Assembly (NCBI GenBank): GCA_945900695.1
Contig: CAMDJU010000019.1
Span: 1-19,062 of the forward strand
Reading direction: 5' to 3'
From: Bordetella parapertussis
Lineage (GTDB): Bacteria; Pseudomonadota; Gammaproteobacteria; Burkholderiales; Burkholderiaceae_C
DNA: 19,062 nt
In this document: positions 1 to 7,253 of the stretch, piece by piece
Layout: each line of letters starts with the position of its first letter
Numbering within the stretch: the stretch's first letter is position 1
Made by a program: the position numbers and the translations under genes
The notes under the pieces: model-generated
Told to the model about the DNA's origin: nothing
Databases searched by the model: none
What the model saw: only the letters and a program-made list of their open reading frames with translations

Positions 1-46
1 CGCTGCCATTCACGGCCATTTTGTCGATGTGCGTCAATTTGTTTGA
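1..46 (+). CDS. leuC: 3-isopropylmalate dehydratase large subunit, C-terminal end (partial)
   Basis: Only the last 14 codons are in the window (reading frame from position 2, stop TGA at 44-46). They encode [14 protein letters not shown], which resembles the usual LeuC C-terminus (a G-H-F-x-D-x-R pattern close to the end). The leuD start lies 11 nt after the stop, so the two dehydratase subunits are adjacent and surely co-transcribed. LeuC carries the iron-sulfur cluster of isopropylmalate isomerase; that part lies outside the window. The call rests on the short tail plus its position directly before leuD. Confidence 0.85.
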   Translation, partial: AAIHGHFVDVRQFV

Positions 47-57
47 AAGCCAAGACC

Positions 58-717
58 ATGAATAAATTCAATGTGCACAAAGGCCTGGTCGCGCCCATGG
101 ACCGCGAGAACGTCGACACCGACGCCATCATCCCCAAACAGTTTTTGAAATCCATCAAAAAAACCGGCTTTGGACCCAACCTGTTTGACGAGTGGCGTTA
201 CCTTGACAAAGGCGAACCCGGCCAAGAACACGTCCAGCGCAAGATCAACCCCGATTTCATCTTGAACCAGGCCCGCTACCAGGGCGCGTCCATTTTGCTG
301 GCGCGCAAAAACTTTGGCTGCGGCTCCTCGCGCGAACACGCGCCCTGGGCTTTGGAGCAGTATGGCTTTCGCGCCATCATTGCGCCCAGCTATGCCGATA
401 TCTTTTTCAACAACAGCTTTAAAAATGGCTTGCTGCCCATCGTGCTGCCAGAGACCATCGTGGGCCAGTTGTTCGACGAGTGCTTTGGCTTCCCGGGCTA
501 CCAGTTGACGGTCGACCTGGACCGCCAAGTGGTGGTGCGCGCCCAAGGCGAAGAAATTCCCTTTGAGGTGCAACCCTTTCGCCGCTATTGCCTGATGAAT
601 GGCCTGGATGACATTGGCCTGACCCTGCGCCACGCCGACAAAATCCGCGACTTTGAAGCCGCCCGTCTGGCCTCCAAGCCTTGGCTGGCGCAAACCCTGC
701 CGGAGAGCTTCCGATGA
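58..717 (+). CDS. leuD: 3-isopropylmalate dehydratase small subunit
   Basis: A 219-residue protein of normal LeuD length. With LeuC it interconverts 2-isopropylmalate and 3-isopropylmalate in cytosolic leucine biosynthesis. The aconitase-swivel signature F-G-C-G-S-S-R-E-H is at residues 86-94, and the N-terminus has the typical pattern of a conserved Asp/Thr-Asp stretch (D15-D22) followed by I-I-P-K-Q-F-L. I chose the ATG at 58 because family members begin M-x-K-F; an in-frame TTG at 43 would overlap the leuC stop and only adds five residues. The ribosome-binding site is weak (GAAAG about 9 nt upstream), consistent with coupling to leuC. The stop overlaps the leuB start as ATGA. Confidence 0.97.
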   Translation: MNKFNVHKGLVAPMDRENVDTDAIIPKQFLKSIKKTGFGPNLFDEWRYLDKGEPGQEHVQRKINPDFILNQARYQGASILLARKNFGCGSSREHAPWALEQYGFRAIIAPSYADIFFNNSFKNGLLPIVLPETIVGQLFDECFGFPGYQLTVDLDRQVVVRAQGEEIPFEVQPFRRYCLMNGLDDIGLTLRHADKIRDFEAARLASKPWLAQTLPESFR

Positions 718-1784
718 AAATCGCAGTATTGCCGGGTGACGGCATTGGCACCGAAATCGTCGCTGAAGCGGTCAAGGTCCTGAAGGTTTTGGGCTTGCCG
801 CTGGAAATGGAAACCGCCTTGGTCGGTGGTTGCGCCTACGATGCCCACGGCCACCCCCTGCCCGACAGCACCTTGAAGCTGGCCAAAGAATCTGACGCGA
901 TTTTGTTTGGCGCCGTCGGCGACTGGAAATACGACACCCTGGACCGCCCCCTGCGCCCCGAACAAGCCATCTTGGGTTTGCGCAAAAACTTGGGGCTTTT
1001 CGCCAACTTTCGCCCCGCCATTTGTTACCCCGAGTTGGTGGGCGCTTCCAGCTTGAAGCCTGAGTTGATTGCGGGCTTGGACATCCTCATCATCCGTGAG
1101 TTGACCGGTGATATTTACTTTGGCCAACCGCGTGGCCGCCGTGTGTCGCCTGACGGCGCCTTTGCCGGTGCCGAAGAAGCCTTTGACACCATGCGCTACT
1201 CCCGCCCCGAGGTGGAACGCATTGCCCGCGTGGCCTTTGAAGCTGCACGCAAGCGCAGCAAGCGCGTGACCAGCGTGGACAAGGCCAATGTGCTGGAGAC
1301 CTTTCAATTTTGGAAAGACATCGTCACCGAAGTGCACAAAGACTACCCCGATGTGGCGCTAGACCACATGTATGTGGACAACGCCGCCATGCAGTTGGTG
1401 AAAGAGCCCAAGCGCTTTGACGTGGTGGTCACTGGCAATATGTTTGGCGACATCTTGAGCGACGAGGCTTCCATGTTGACCGGCTCGATCGGCATGCTGC
1501 CCTCAGCATCTTTGAACGCCAGCAACCAAGGCTTGTACGAGCCCAGCCATGGCAGCGCCCCTGACATCGCTGGCAAAGGCGTGGCCAACCCACTGGCCAC
1601 CATCTTGTCTGCCGCCATGATGCTGCGCTTCAGCCTGAACCAAGAAGCCGCCGCCGTGCGGATTGAGAACGCGGTGAAAAAAGTGCTGGCCCTTGGGCTT
1701 CGCACCGGCGACATTTACAGCGAGGGCACCACCAAAGTGGGTACGGCGCAAATGGGTGATGCGGTGGTCAAGGCGCTGGGTTGA
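714..1784 (+). CDS. leuB: 3-isopropylmalate dehydrogenase
   Basis: A 356-residue NAD-dependent beta-decarboxylating dehydrogenase that oxidises and decarboxylates 3-isopropylmalate to 2-oxoisocaproate, the last leucine-specific step before transamination. Visible features are the N-terminal [12 protein letters not shown], the [10 protein letters not shown] stretch with the catalytic Tyr135, Lys190, the metal-binding aspartates D222, D246 and D250, and the nucleotide-binding loop [12 protein letters not shown]. Residue roles are assigned from the family. The start at 714 overlaps the leuD stop by 4 nt (ATGA), with GGAG at 702-705 as ribosome-binding site; a longer frame from 681 would lie inside leuD and is rejected. 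In many betaproteobacteria asd follows leuB directly, but here a 4-kb segment intervenes. Confidence 0.97.
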   Translation: MKIAVLPGDGIGTEIVAEAVKVLKVLGLPLEMETALVGGCAYDAHGHPLPDSTLKLAKESDAILFGAVGDWKYDTLDRPLRPEQAILGLRKNLGLFANFRPAICYPELVGASSLKPELIAGLDILIIRELTGDIYFGQPRGRRVSPDGAFAGAEEAFDTMRYSRPEVERIARVAFEAARKRSKRVTSVDKANVLETFQFWKDIVTEVHKDYPDVALDHMYVDNAAMQLVKEPKRFDVVVTGNMFGDILSDEASMLTGSIGMLPSASLNASNQGLYEPSHGSAPDIAGKGVANPLATILSAAMMLRFSLNQEAAAVRIENAVKKVLALGLRTGDIYSEGTTKVGTAQMGDAVVKALG

Positions 1785-1989
1785 TGGGTTGCAGTTGTCC
1801 AGTGTTGGTGGTATGGGCTACGGCATTCGACTTGGCCACACGACTTGTCCGCAAGGTGAACGCCCTGCATGCGGCCTAGATGCAAGAGGTCCTTGCCGGG
1901 TTGGGGCCTGTATTTCAGTAACCCCTTCAACCCTTTCACGCCCGGTTTAGCGAAGTTGGCATGTCTTGCACAGAAGCAGAGCCATGCCC

Positions 1990-2778
1990 TCAATCAAACG
2001 CCCAGGCACCCGCGCAGGTCGGGCCAATTTCGCCGCGCCAAATGGCACGCCCGGGTGCGTCAGAACCCGCGCCACTGGCGACCATCAGGGGCAGCAAATG
2101 CTCGGCCCTGGGGTGTGACGCCGCACCACCTGGGGCTACATGCCATTGGTTCAATTGGTCGGTGCGCGACTGCCAATCGCCGCTCAAGGCTTGATCCAGC
2201 CAATCGTGAAACGCATGCGAGGCCGGGGCTTGGCCCGCGAAATCACGCAAGTTGTGATAACTCATGCCAGAGCCCAAAATCAAAACACCATCATCGCGCA
2301 AGCTGCTGAGCGCGCGCCCCAATTGGCTGTGCAGCACGGGGTCGAGCTTCTCTTGCAAGGACATGGCAACCACCGGAATGTCGGCCTGCGGGTAGATCAC
2401 CTTGAGCGGGATGAATACCCCATGGTCCCAGCCATATTCGGCATCGGTGAGGGCAGAAAGACCTGCTTGTTGGAGCAAATGTGCCGCCTGCGCAGCCAAT
2501 GCGGGATGCCCGGGTGCCGGGTATTGCAGGGCATAGGTTTCGGGTGGGAAGCCGTAGTAGTCGTAAATCAACGACGGGTTGGTGCCACTGGTGAACGAGG
2601 GCACGGGCGCCTCCCAGTGCGCCGTGACGATCAAAATGGCGCTGGGCTTGGCCGGCAAGTGCTGGTCGATGCCGCGCAAAAAATCTTCAGTCTGCTGAAA
2701 CAGTTGCTTGCGCTCACCGGTCATGAAGAAAGAAGGGCCACCCCCATGGGGAATGTACAAAGCGGGCATGCGGGTCAT
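1990..2778 (-). CDS. LigB/YgiD-type class III extradiol ring-cleavage dioxygenase
   Basis: A 262-residue protein of the DODA-type extradiol dioxygenase family, whose members open catechol-like rings using a non-haem metal; E. coli YgiD cleaves L-DOPA. Likely metal-ligand or active-site histidines are H11 in Y-I-P-H-G-G-G-P, H54 in V-T-A-H-W-E, H119 in W-D-H-G-V-F, H175 in G-S-G-M-S-Y-H-N and H222 in S-H-P-R-A-E-H-L-L-P-L; all of these blocks are family hallmarks. I chose the start at 2778 because M-T-R-M-P-A-L-Y-I-P-H-G-G-G matches the usual N-terminus; an open frame runs further upstream but overlaps the preceding binding-protein gene. AAGAA lies about 6 nt before the ATG. It is 19 bp behind the Bug/TctC gene, so the two are probably co-transcribed. 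The true substrate cannot be read from the sequence. Confidence 0.9.
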   Translation of the reverse strand: MTRMPALYIPHGGGPSFFMTGERKQLFQQTEDFLRGIDQHLPAKPSAILIVTAHWEAPVPSFTSGTNPSLIYDYYGFPPETYALQYPAPGHPALAAQAAHLLQQAGLSALTDAEYGWDHGVFIPLKVIYPQADIPVVAMSLQEKLDPVLHSQLGRALSSLRDDGVLILGSGMSYHNLRDFAGQAPASHAFHDWLDQALSGDWQSRTDQLNQWHVAPGGAASHPRAEHLLPLMVASGAGSDAPGRAIWRGEIGPTCAGAWAFD

Positions 2779-2797
2779 GGCATTTCTTTGGCTTGAA

Positions 2798-3772
2798 TCA
2801 GCGGTTGCCCAAGGCCAACTTGGGCACCACCCGCGCGTAGATGGCGCGCTCTGCATCCACCACCGCTTGGTAATCGCTGGCATTGAGAAATGCCGGCGCG
2901 ACCAAAGACACGGCAACAAAACTTTTGAATTCTTCCGATTCAATCGCTTTTTGCAAGGCCTCGTTGAGGCGCTGAACCACTTCGGTGGGCAGCCCTTTGG
3001 GGGCAAAGAAGCCAAAGTCGGCACGCAAAGCCAAGTCGATGCCTTGTTCTTTCAAGGTGGGCACGTTGCTCAGGGCGGTAGCCCGGGTGGCACCGAATTG
3101 GGCAATCGGTCGCAACTTGCCAGCCTCCACCTGGGCATTGATCACACCCGGCGCACCAATCACCACGTCCACAAAGCCCCCCATCACCGCGGTCAAAGCC
3201 GGCGCCAATCCCCGGTGTGGCACATGGGTGAATTGAAAGCCGGCCGCATCGGCCAAAGCTTCGCCCGCCAAATGCACCGCCGTGCCATTGCCAGGGCTGC
3301 CAAAAGTCAGCTTACCGGGGTTGGACTTGGCATAGGCCACCATTTCACGGGCATTGCGAAAGGGCGCATCGATGCGGGCCGCCAAGTAATGGGGCGTGAT
3401 GCTGGCACGGGCCAGCGGCATCAAATCCTCATACACATAGGGCGGCTTGCCCACCAAGGGGGCCACGGTGAGCACCGCAGGTGCCGAGTACAGCAAGGTA
3501 TAGCCGTCTGGATTGGCACGGGCGACATACGCCGCACCGATGGTGCCGCCCGCGCCATCGCGGTTTTCCACCAACACGGTTTGCCCCAGGTGCTTGGCGG
3601 CCAACTCGGCAATTTTTCGGGCTTCGCGATCAGTGGCACCAGGCGCATAGGGGACGACGATGGTGATCGCTTTGGTGGGAAATCCTTGCGCCGACAAATT
3701 CAACACCGAGAGCAAGGCGCCACAAACCAAACCCTTGAAAACCCACCTCCAGCTTGAACCATTGGTCAACAT
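2798..3772 (-). CDS. Bug/TctC-family periplasmic solute-binding protein
   Basis: A 324-residue exported binding protein of the tripartite tricarboxylate transporter (Bug) family, which is greatly expanded in Burkholderiales. The signal peptide is residues 1 to about 29: basic N-region, hydrophobic core around V-C-G-A-L-L-S-V-L, and a cleavage region near L-S-A-Q-G. The mature protein starts with the family pattern F-P-T-K-A-I-T-I-V-V-P-Y-A-P-G-A-T-D, followed by V-E-N-R-x-G-A-G-G and A-x-P-D-G-Y-T-L-L. I chose the ATG at 3772 because it places the signal peptide at the N-terminus and has AAAGG about 9 nt upstream; the frame stays open to 3871 but that extension has no signal character. No TctA or TctB membrane genes lie nearby, as is common for orphan Bug proteins. 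Divergent from the MmgE/PrpD gene and 19 bp upstream of the dioxygenase. Ligand unknown. Confidence 0.93.
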   Translation of the reverse strand: MLTNGSSWRWVFKGLVCGALLSVLNLSAQGFPTKAITIVVPYAPGATDREARKIAELAAKHLGQTVLVENRDGAGGTIGAAYVARANPDGYTLLYSAPAVLTVAPLVGKPPYVYEDLMPLARASITPHYLAARIDAPFRNAREMVAYAKSNPGKLTFGSPGNGTAVHLAGEALADAAGFQFTHVPHRGLAPALTAVMGGFVDVVIGAPGVINAQVEAGKLRPIAQFGATRATALSNVPTLKEQGIDLALRADFGFFAPKGLPTEVVQRLNEALQKAIESEEFKSFVAVSLVAPAFLNASDYQAVVDAERAIYARVVPKLALGNR

Positions 3773-3918
3773 CTTGCGCCTTTCATTGATCAAACCACAG
3801 GGCGTGCAAAAGCGCGCGCCAACTTCCTTCATTTTCACCCCAAAATGGATGCGCACACTTGGGCCCACCATGACTACAGCCAGGGCTTAGGATGCAAGCC
3901 TGTTGATATTGAAGTTAC
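3773..3918. promoter_or_regulatory. Divergent control region with an inverted repeat (TctC / PrpD)
   Basis: This 146-bp gap separates two divergently transcribed genes, so both promoters should lie here. It contains a perfect inverted repeat, CATTTT at 3830-3835 and AAAATG at 3842-3847, separated by six bases (CACCCC). Inside it is a T-N11-A spacing (T3832, A3844), the minimal hallmark of LysR-type regulator boxes. No regulator gene is adjacent. I could not assign convincing -35/-10 pairs. The repeat is visible in the sequence; an operator role is inference. Confidence 0.4.
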
Positions 3919-5229
3919 ATGGCGGGACACACCTTGATTGAACACCATTTGCAGCGGTTGATTGAACGGCTCACCCAACCTGGGTGTGAGCGGCCTCAAC
4001 AGGTCGACACACAGGCACGCTGGTTGGTGCTCGACACCTTGGGTTGCGCCATCGCGGGAGCGCGCGCCCCGACGGTGCGGGCTTGGCTGGATGGGCAGCA
4101 CCTGCGCGCCGATCCCTTTGCCACAGCTGACCCTGCGCCCGGCGGGCCCAGCCCAGGGGCGGCGATGGCCTTTGCCATGGCGGCCTGTTGGGACGAGGCC
4201 TGCGAAGGCCATGCCCGCGCCCACGGCCGCCCTGGCGTGGCCGCTTTGGCGGCCATTTGGCCTTGGGTGCACCAATTGAACTGGGGGCAATTGCTGCATG
4301 CTTTGGTACTGGGCTACGAGGTGGGCGCGCGCATGGGTGCTTTGCTGCGCATTGCCCCCGGCATGCATGTGGACGGTAACTGGCCGTCCTTGGGCGGCGC
4401 GGCAGCAGCAGCCGGCGCTTTGCAACTCAATGCCCAGCAGACCCTGACTGCCATCCACATCGCGGCTTGCCAATTGCCCACCTCCTTGTACCGCCCGATC
4501 CAAACCGGCGACACCGCACGCAACACCTATTTGGGCCATGCCGCCATGCTGGGGCAAATGGCTGCGCAAGCCGCGGCCGCGGGCATCAGCGCACCGGCCA
4601 ATGCGATCGAAACCCATTTGCAAGTGGCCTATCAAAAACCAGCGCCGCCAGGTTGGGAGGGTTCGGATGATTTTGAAATTTTGTCCGCTTATTTCAAGCC
4701 CTATGCAGCGGTGCGCCATGTTCACTATGGCGCGCATGCGGCTTTGGGTCTGCGCGCGCAGTTTGATTTGGACATGCTGGCGCACATTGATTTATGGGTT
4801 TACCAAGAAGCCCAGACTTATTGCGGTGTGCGCCAACCCCAAACCCCCTTGCAAGCGCAGTTTTCGCTGTCATTTGGTGTGGCCGCCATGCTCCGCTGGG
4901 GGCACCTGAATTCAACCGTGTACACCAGCCCAGAATTTGAGGATGCCCGGGTTCACCAGCTCGAGAAAAAAGTAACCATCCACGTGAATGATGAGTGGAC
5001 ACAAAAGCAGTGGCGGCGCGCCAAACTGAGGCTGACTTTGGTCGATGGTCGGGTATTGGAGAACACCAGCCAAGCGGTGATGGGCGACGCGGACATGCCG
5101 TGGCGCGAGCAGGACCTCAAAGACAAGTTCATCACCAACTGCCAGGGCAGCTTAAGCCCAGCACGCAGCCAGTTGCTGGCCGAGCACATTCTTCACGCCC
5201 CCAACCAAGCCCCCATCTTTCCGCGATGA
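3919..5229 (+). CDS. MmgE/PrpD family protein
   Basis: A 436-residue protein of the MmgE/PrpD family (2-methylcitrate dehydratase and cis-aconitate decarboxylase relatives), slightly shorter than typical members of about 450. Seen in order: an N-terminal helical domain with D-T-L-G-C-A-I-A-G (39-47), an active-site-like stretch D92-E93 with H98 and H102 then R-P-G-V-A-A-L-A, L-G-Y-E-V-G-A-R (131-138), W-P-S-L-G-G-A-A-A-A-A-G-A (155-167), K260-P-Y-A-A-V-R-H-V-H (260-269), and a C-terminal domain with V-D-G-R-V-L-E and the conserved L-K-D-K-F. Relative to common members the H-A-x-D-F-D-D block is degenerate and the usual Cys of the K-P-Y-x-x-C-R-x-x-H block is Val. Substrate is therefore uncertain; a dehydratase or isomerase acting on a small di- or tricarboxylate is the family expectation. 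The start ATG at 3919 has only a weak upstream GAAG. Confidence 0.85.
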   Translation: MAGHTLIEHHLQRLIERLTQPGCERPQQVDTQARWLVLDTLGCAIAGARAPTVRAWLDGQHLRADPFATADPAPGGPSPGAAMAFAMAACWDEACEGHARAHGRPGVAALAAIWPWVHQLNWGQLLHALVLGYEVGARMGALLRIAPGMHVDGNWPSLGGAAAAAGALQLNAQQTLTAIHIAACQLPTSLYRPIQTGDTARNTYLGHAAMLGQMAAQAAAAGISAPANAIETHLQVAYQKPAPPGWEGSDDFEILSAYFKPYAAVRHVHYGAHAALGLRAQFDLDMLAHIDLWVYQEAQTYCGVRQPQTPLQAQFSLSFGVAAMLRWGHLNSTVYTSPEFEDARVHQLEKKVTIHVNDEWTQKQWRRAKLRLTLVDGRVLENTSQAVMGDADMPWREQDLKDKFITNCQGSLSPARSQLLAEHILHAPNQAPIFPR

Positions 5230-5299
5230 ACACCACAGAATCTCAGGCGGATCGAGAGCACAGGCACGCGGTGGCCACATTGCGTCAAAACTTTCCTCA

Positions 5300-5680
5300 T
5301 CACTTGGCGGTGCAGTTGTTTCCCTGCCAACGCCAACCCACCACCTTGTCTTGGCGAATTTCAAAGATGGTTTTACATGTCAAGGAGATGTTGTAGGCCG
5401 CAGACCCCCCCACGGCTTGGGTGAAAGCAGTCTGGCCAGTGACGATGGTTTGATAGGAGGGCGTTGTGCCTGGCACCCACATCGAACCATTGCGCGTGAA
5501 ACTGACAAATTTACTGCCAGACACCTCATGTTGGCTGTCGGGTGGCCCCCACGTTCGGTAAAGGTCCAACTCTGAAGACCCCGCCCATGAGGCCAGCATC
5601 TGTTCGTACTTGGCGGTTGTGGCGCAACCCCACAGCAACCCCACCAGGCATGCCAAGCACAACCAGCGCAACCGGATCAT
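5300..5680 (-). CDS. Small predicted lipoprotein of unknown function
   Basis: A 126-residue protein with a lipoprotein signal: short basic N-terminus (M-I-R-L-R-W), hydrophobic core, and lipobox L-L-W-G-C with Cys19 as the predicted lipidated residue. The bulky Trp at -2 is unusual. Ala at +2 suggests outer-membrane sorting. The mature part contains L-Y-R-T-W-G-P-P-D-S (40-49), a Ser/Thr/Gly-rich middle, and two cysteines (C102, C123) flanking a possible beta hairpin ending W-R-W-Q-G-N-N-C, so a disulfide is plausible. I chose the ATG at 5680 because GGGGAG sits 7 nt upstream and the signal peptide then has normal length; an in-frame ATG at 5719 with GGGAG nearby would add 13 residues and cannot be excluded. 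It converges with the MmgE/PrpD gene across 70 bp. I do not recognise a named family. Confidence 0.75.
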   Translation of the reverse strand: MIRLRWLCLACLVGLLWGCATTAKYEQMLASWAGSSELDLYRTWGPPDSQHEVSGSKFVSFTRNGSMWVPGTTPSYQTIVTGQTAFTQAVGGSAAYNISLTCKTIFEIRQDKVVGWRWQGNNCTAK

Positions 5681-5870
5681 GGGGCCACTCCCCATGGGCA
5701 AAATGCATTCATCTTTCATCCTCTCCCAAGCGATGCGGCTTGACGATTAAAAAAGTGTTTTCGATGGGGCCATCGACCGCACCATGATAAAACCGATCCC
5801 ATCCAGTGGTGCGTACCCCAGGCATGGCCTTGTCAGCCTGCGTTGGACATGCCCGTTAGAATGTTCACCA
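5681..5870. other. Gene-free region between the lipoprotein gene and the asd leader
   Basis: First part of a 359-bp stretch without a convincing gene, lying between the divergent lipoprotein gene and asd. It must hold the lipoprotein promoter and probably the asd promoter. A near-perfect palindrome is present at 5761-5776 (listed separately), beside an A/T-rich patch at about 5745-5760. A TAGAAT hexamer at 5858-5863 resembles a -10 element for asd, but upstream TTGTCA is 21 bp away and TTGGAC only 8 bp away, so no acceptable -35 pairing is seen. No tRNA or further ORF of note. Confidence 0.5.
5761..5776. promoter_or_regulatory. Palindrome, candidate operator
   Basis: TCGATGG and CCATCGA form perfect 7-base arms separated by GG. 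The palindrome sits 81 bp upstream of the lipoprotein start, next to an A/T-rich stretch (5745-5760). On the minus strand it precedes CACTTTTTTAAT, but the T-run does not directly follow the stem, so it is not a clean terminator. A protein-binding site for lipoprotein or asd control is the more likely reading; this is inference. Confidence 0.3.
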
Positions 5871-5966
5871 TGATCTGCAAACAAAGTGATTCACCCCGCG
5901 CAACATGGACCCCGTTGGTCCATGCGCACGCTTGCATGATCACCCAGAAAACAACCAAAGCCTAAA
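5871..5966 (+). other. Possible 31-codon upstream reading frame before asd
   Basis: ATG at 5871 opens a frame ending TAA at 5964-5966. Its last nine residues are M-I-T-Q-K-T-T-K-A, containing Met, Ile, three Thr and two Lys, the amino acids made downstream of Asd. No ribosome-binding site precedes the ATG. A -10-like TAGAAT at 5858-5863 would place a transcript start near the ATG itself, which could make it leaderless, but no good -35 supports that promoter. The frame overlaps stems P1-P3 of the leader. It may be a leader peptide or a chance frame in a structured RNA; I favour chance slightly. Confidence 0.2.
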
Positions 5967-6038
5967 CGCCTTGGTTCGTCGCGCCCTTCCCGGCCAGACG
6001 AGCCGGGGATCAAAAAACATTGATTGAAAGGGTAACCC
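5871..6038 (+). promoter_or_regulatory. Structured asd 5' leader, candidate cis-regulatory RNA
   Basis: Four stems can be drawn by hand just upstream of asd. P1: TGATCTGCAA (5872-5881) pairs with TTGCA-t-GATCA (5932-5942), 10 bp with one bulged T. P2, enclosed by P1: GCG (5898-5900) and CATGGACC (5904-5911) pair with GGTCCATGCGC (5917-5927) around loop CCGTT, with CAA bulged. P3: AACCAAAGC (5953-5961) pairs with GCCTTGGTT (5968-5976), one mismatch. P4: TTCCCGGC (5987-5994) pairs with GCCGGGGA (6002-6009). A small GGG-TAA-CCC element (6030-6038) overlaps the asd ribosome-binding site AAAGGG (6027-6032). No U-run follows P4, so a simple intrinsic terminator is not apparent. I recognise no named riboswitch. 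The pairings are seen; function is inferred. Confidence 0.4.
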
Positions 6039-6039
6039 C

Positions 6040-7206
6040 ATGAAAAAAATTGGCAACCGTGTCGGCTTGGTCGGCTGGCGTGGCATGGTCGGCTCGGTCC
6101 TGATGGACCGCATGCAAGCCGAAAAAGACTTCGACTTGATCGAACCCGTTTTTTTCTCCACCTCCAATGCGGGTGGCGCGGCGCCTTCCATGGCGAAAAA
6201 CGAAACCAAGTTGCTGGATGGCCACAACATGGCCGCCCTCAAAGCCTGCGACATCATCCTCACCTGCCAAGGCGGCGACTACACCTCGGAAGTTTTCCCC
6301 AAGTTGCGCAGCGCGGGTTGGAAGGGCCATTGGATCGATGCGGCCTCCACCTTGCGCATGAAAGATGACGCCATCATCATCCTCGACCCGGTGAACCTGC
6401 CGGTGATTGAAAACGCCCTCACCAAGGGCGGCCTCAATTGGGTGGGCGGTAACTGCACCGTCAGTTGCATGTTGATGGGCGTGGGCGCTTTGTACAAAGC
6501 CGGTTTGGTAGAGTGGATGAGCACCCAAACCTACCAAGCCGCTTCAGGCGGTGGGGCGGCCCACATGCGCGAGTTGTTGACCCAATTCGGCAGCTTACAC
6601 GGCGAGGTCAAAGAGCTTTTGAACGACCCGAAAAGCGCGATTTTGGAAATTGACCGCAAAATCATTGCCAAGCAACGCGCGCTGACCGCGTCTGAAACCG
6701 AAAACTTTGGCATCCCCTTGGGCGGCTCGCTGATCCCCTGGATCGACAAAGATTTAGGGCTTGGCAAAAACGAAGGTGATGAGTTCTGGGGCACCAGCCG
6801 CGAAGAGTGGAAGGGCATGGCAGAAACCAACAAAATTTTAGGTCTAGGCCCGGGCTTTGCTCAAGCGGCGGTGCCGGTCGACGGTTTTTGCGTGCGCATC
6901 GGCGCGATGCGCTGCCACAGCCAAGCCCTCACCTTCAAACTCAAAAAGAATGTGCCGGTGGCTGACATTGAAGCCATGATCGCAGCCGACAACGAATGGG
7001 TCAAAGTGGTGCCCAACCACCGAGAAGACACTTTGCAACACCTCACCCCCGTGGCCGTGACCGGCACCATGACCATTCCCGTTGGGCGCATCCGCAAAAT
7101 GGCGTTTGGTCCCGAGTATGTGGGCGCATTCACCATCGGAGACCAGCTCTTGTGGGGGGCCGCTGAACCCCTGCGGCGCATGTTGAGAATTTTGTTGCGC
7201 AGTTAA
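6040..7206 (+). CDS. asd: Aspartate-semialdehyde dehydrogenase
   Basis: A 388-residue NADPH-dependent enzyme that reduces beta-aspartyl phosphate to aspartate semialdehyde, the branch point to lysine and diaminopimelate, threonine, methionine and isoleucine. It is of the long Gram-negative type. Visible features are the nucleotide-binding G-W-R-G-M-V-G-S (12-19), catalytic Cys139 in G-G-N-C-T-V-S, Q166-A-A-S-G-G-G, and the substrate-binding/acid-base pair Arg286 and His293 in [12 protein letters not shown]. Functional roles are assigned from the E. coli enzyme. The start at 6040 has AAAGGG seven bases upstream and gives the normal [15 protein letters not shown] N-terminus. It heads the asd-fimV-truA-trpF run and is preceded by an unusually structured leader. 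The C-terminus ([10 protein letters not shown]) is normal. Confidence 0.98.
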   Translation: MKKIGNRVGLVGWRGMVGSVLMDRMQAEKDFDLIEPVFFSTSNAGGAAPSMAKNETKLLDGHNMAALKACDIILTCQGGDYTSEVFPKLRSAGWKGHWIDAASTLRMKDDAIIILDPVNLPVIENALTKGGLNWVGGNCTVSCMLMGVGALYKAGLVEWMSTQTYQAASGGGAAHMRELLTQFGSLHGEVKELLNDPKSAILEIDRKIIAKQRALTASETENFGIPLGGSLIPWIDKDLGLGKNEGDEFWGTSREEWKGMAETNKILGLGPGFAQAAVPVDGFCVRIGAMRCHSQALTFKLKKNVPVADIEAMIAADNEWVKVVPNHREDTLQHLTPVAVTGTMTIPVGRIRKMAFGPEYVGAFTIGDQLLWGAAEPLRRMLRILLRS

Positions 7207-7253
7207 GGAAGAAGGTAACATCCGCGCATGTTTAATTTGCCCTGGACACTGCC

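Noticed and set aside
1958..1988. GGCATG/CATGCC inverted repeat downstream of the dioxygenase
   Set aside because: Six-base arms with a 19-base loop and no T-run; likely chance. The rest of the 205-bp leuB-dioxygenase gap shows no gene or tRNA.
2779..3024. N-terminal extension of the dioxygenase frame
   Set aside because: It overlaps the TctC coding region and precedes the conserved M-T-R-M-P-A-L-Y-I-P-H-G-G-G start.
2140..3757. Overlapping plus-strand open frames across the dioxygenase and TctC genes
   Set aside because: The minus strand carries a signal peptide and family motifs for both proteins; the plus-strand frames show none.
3773..3871. N-terminal extension of the TctC frame
   Set aside because: It would bury the signal peptide 33 residues inside the protein and run into the divergent promoter region.
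5844..5863. TTGGAC and TAGAAT as an asd promoter
   Set aside because: The spacing of 8 bp is far too short, and the alternative TTGTCA gives 21 bp; left as an unassigned -10-like hexamer.
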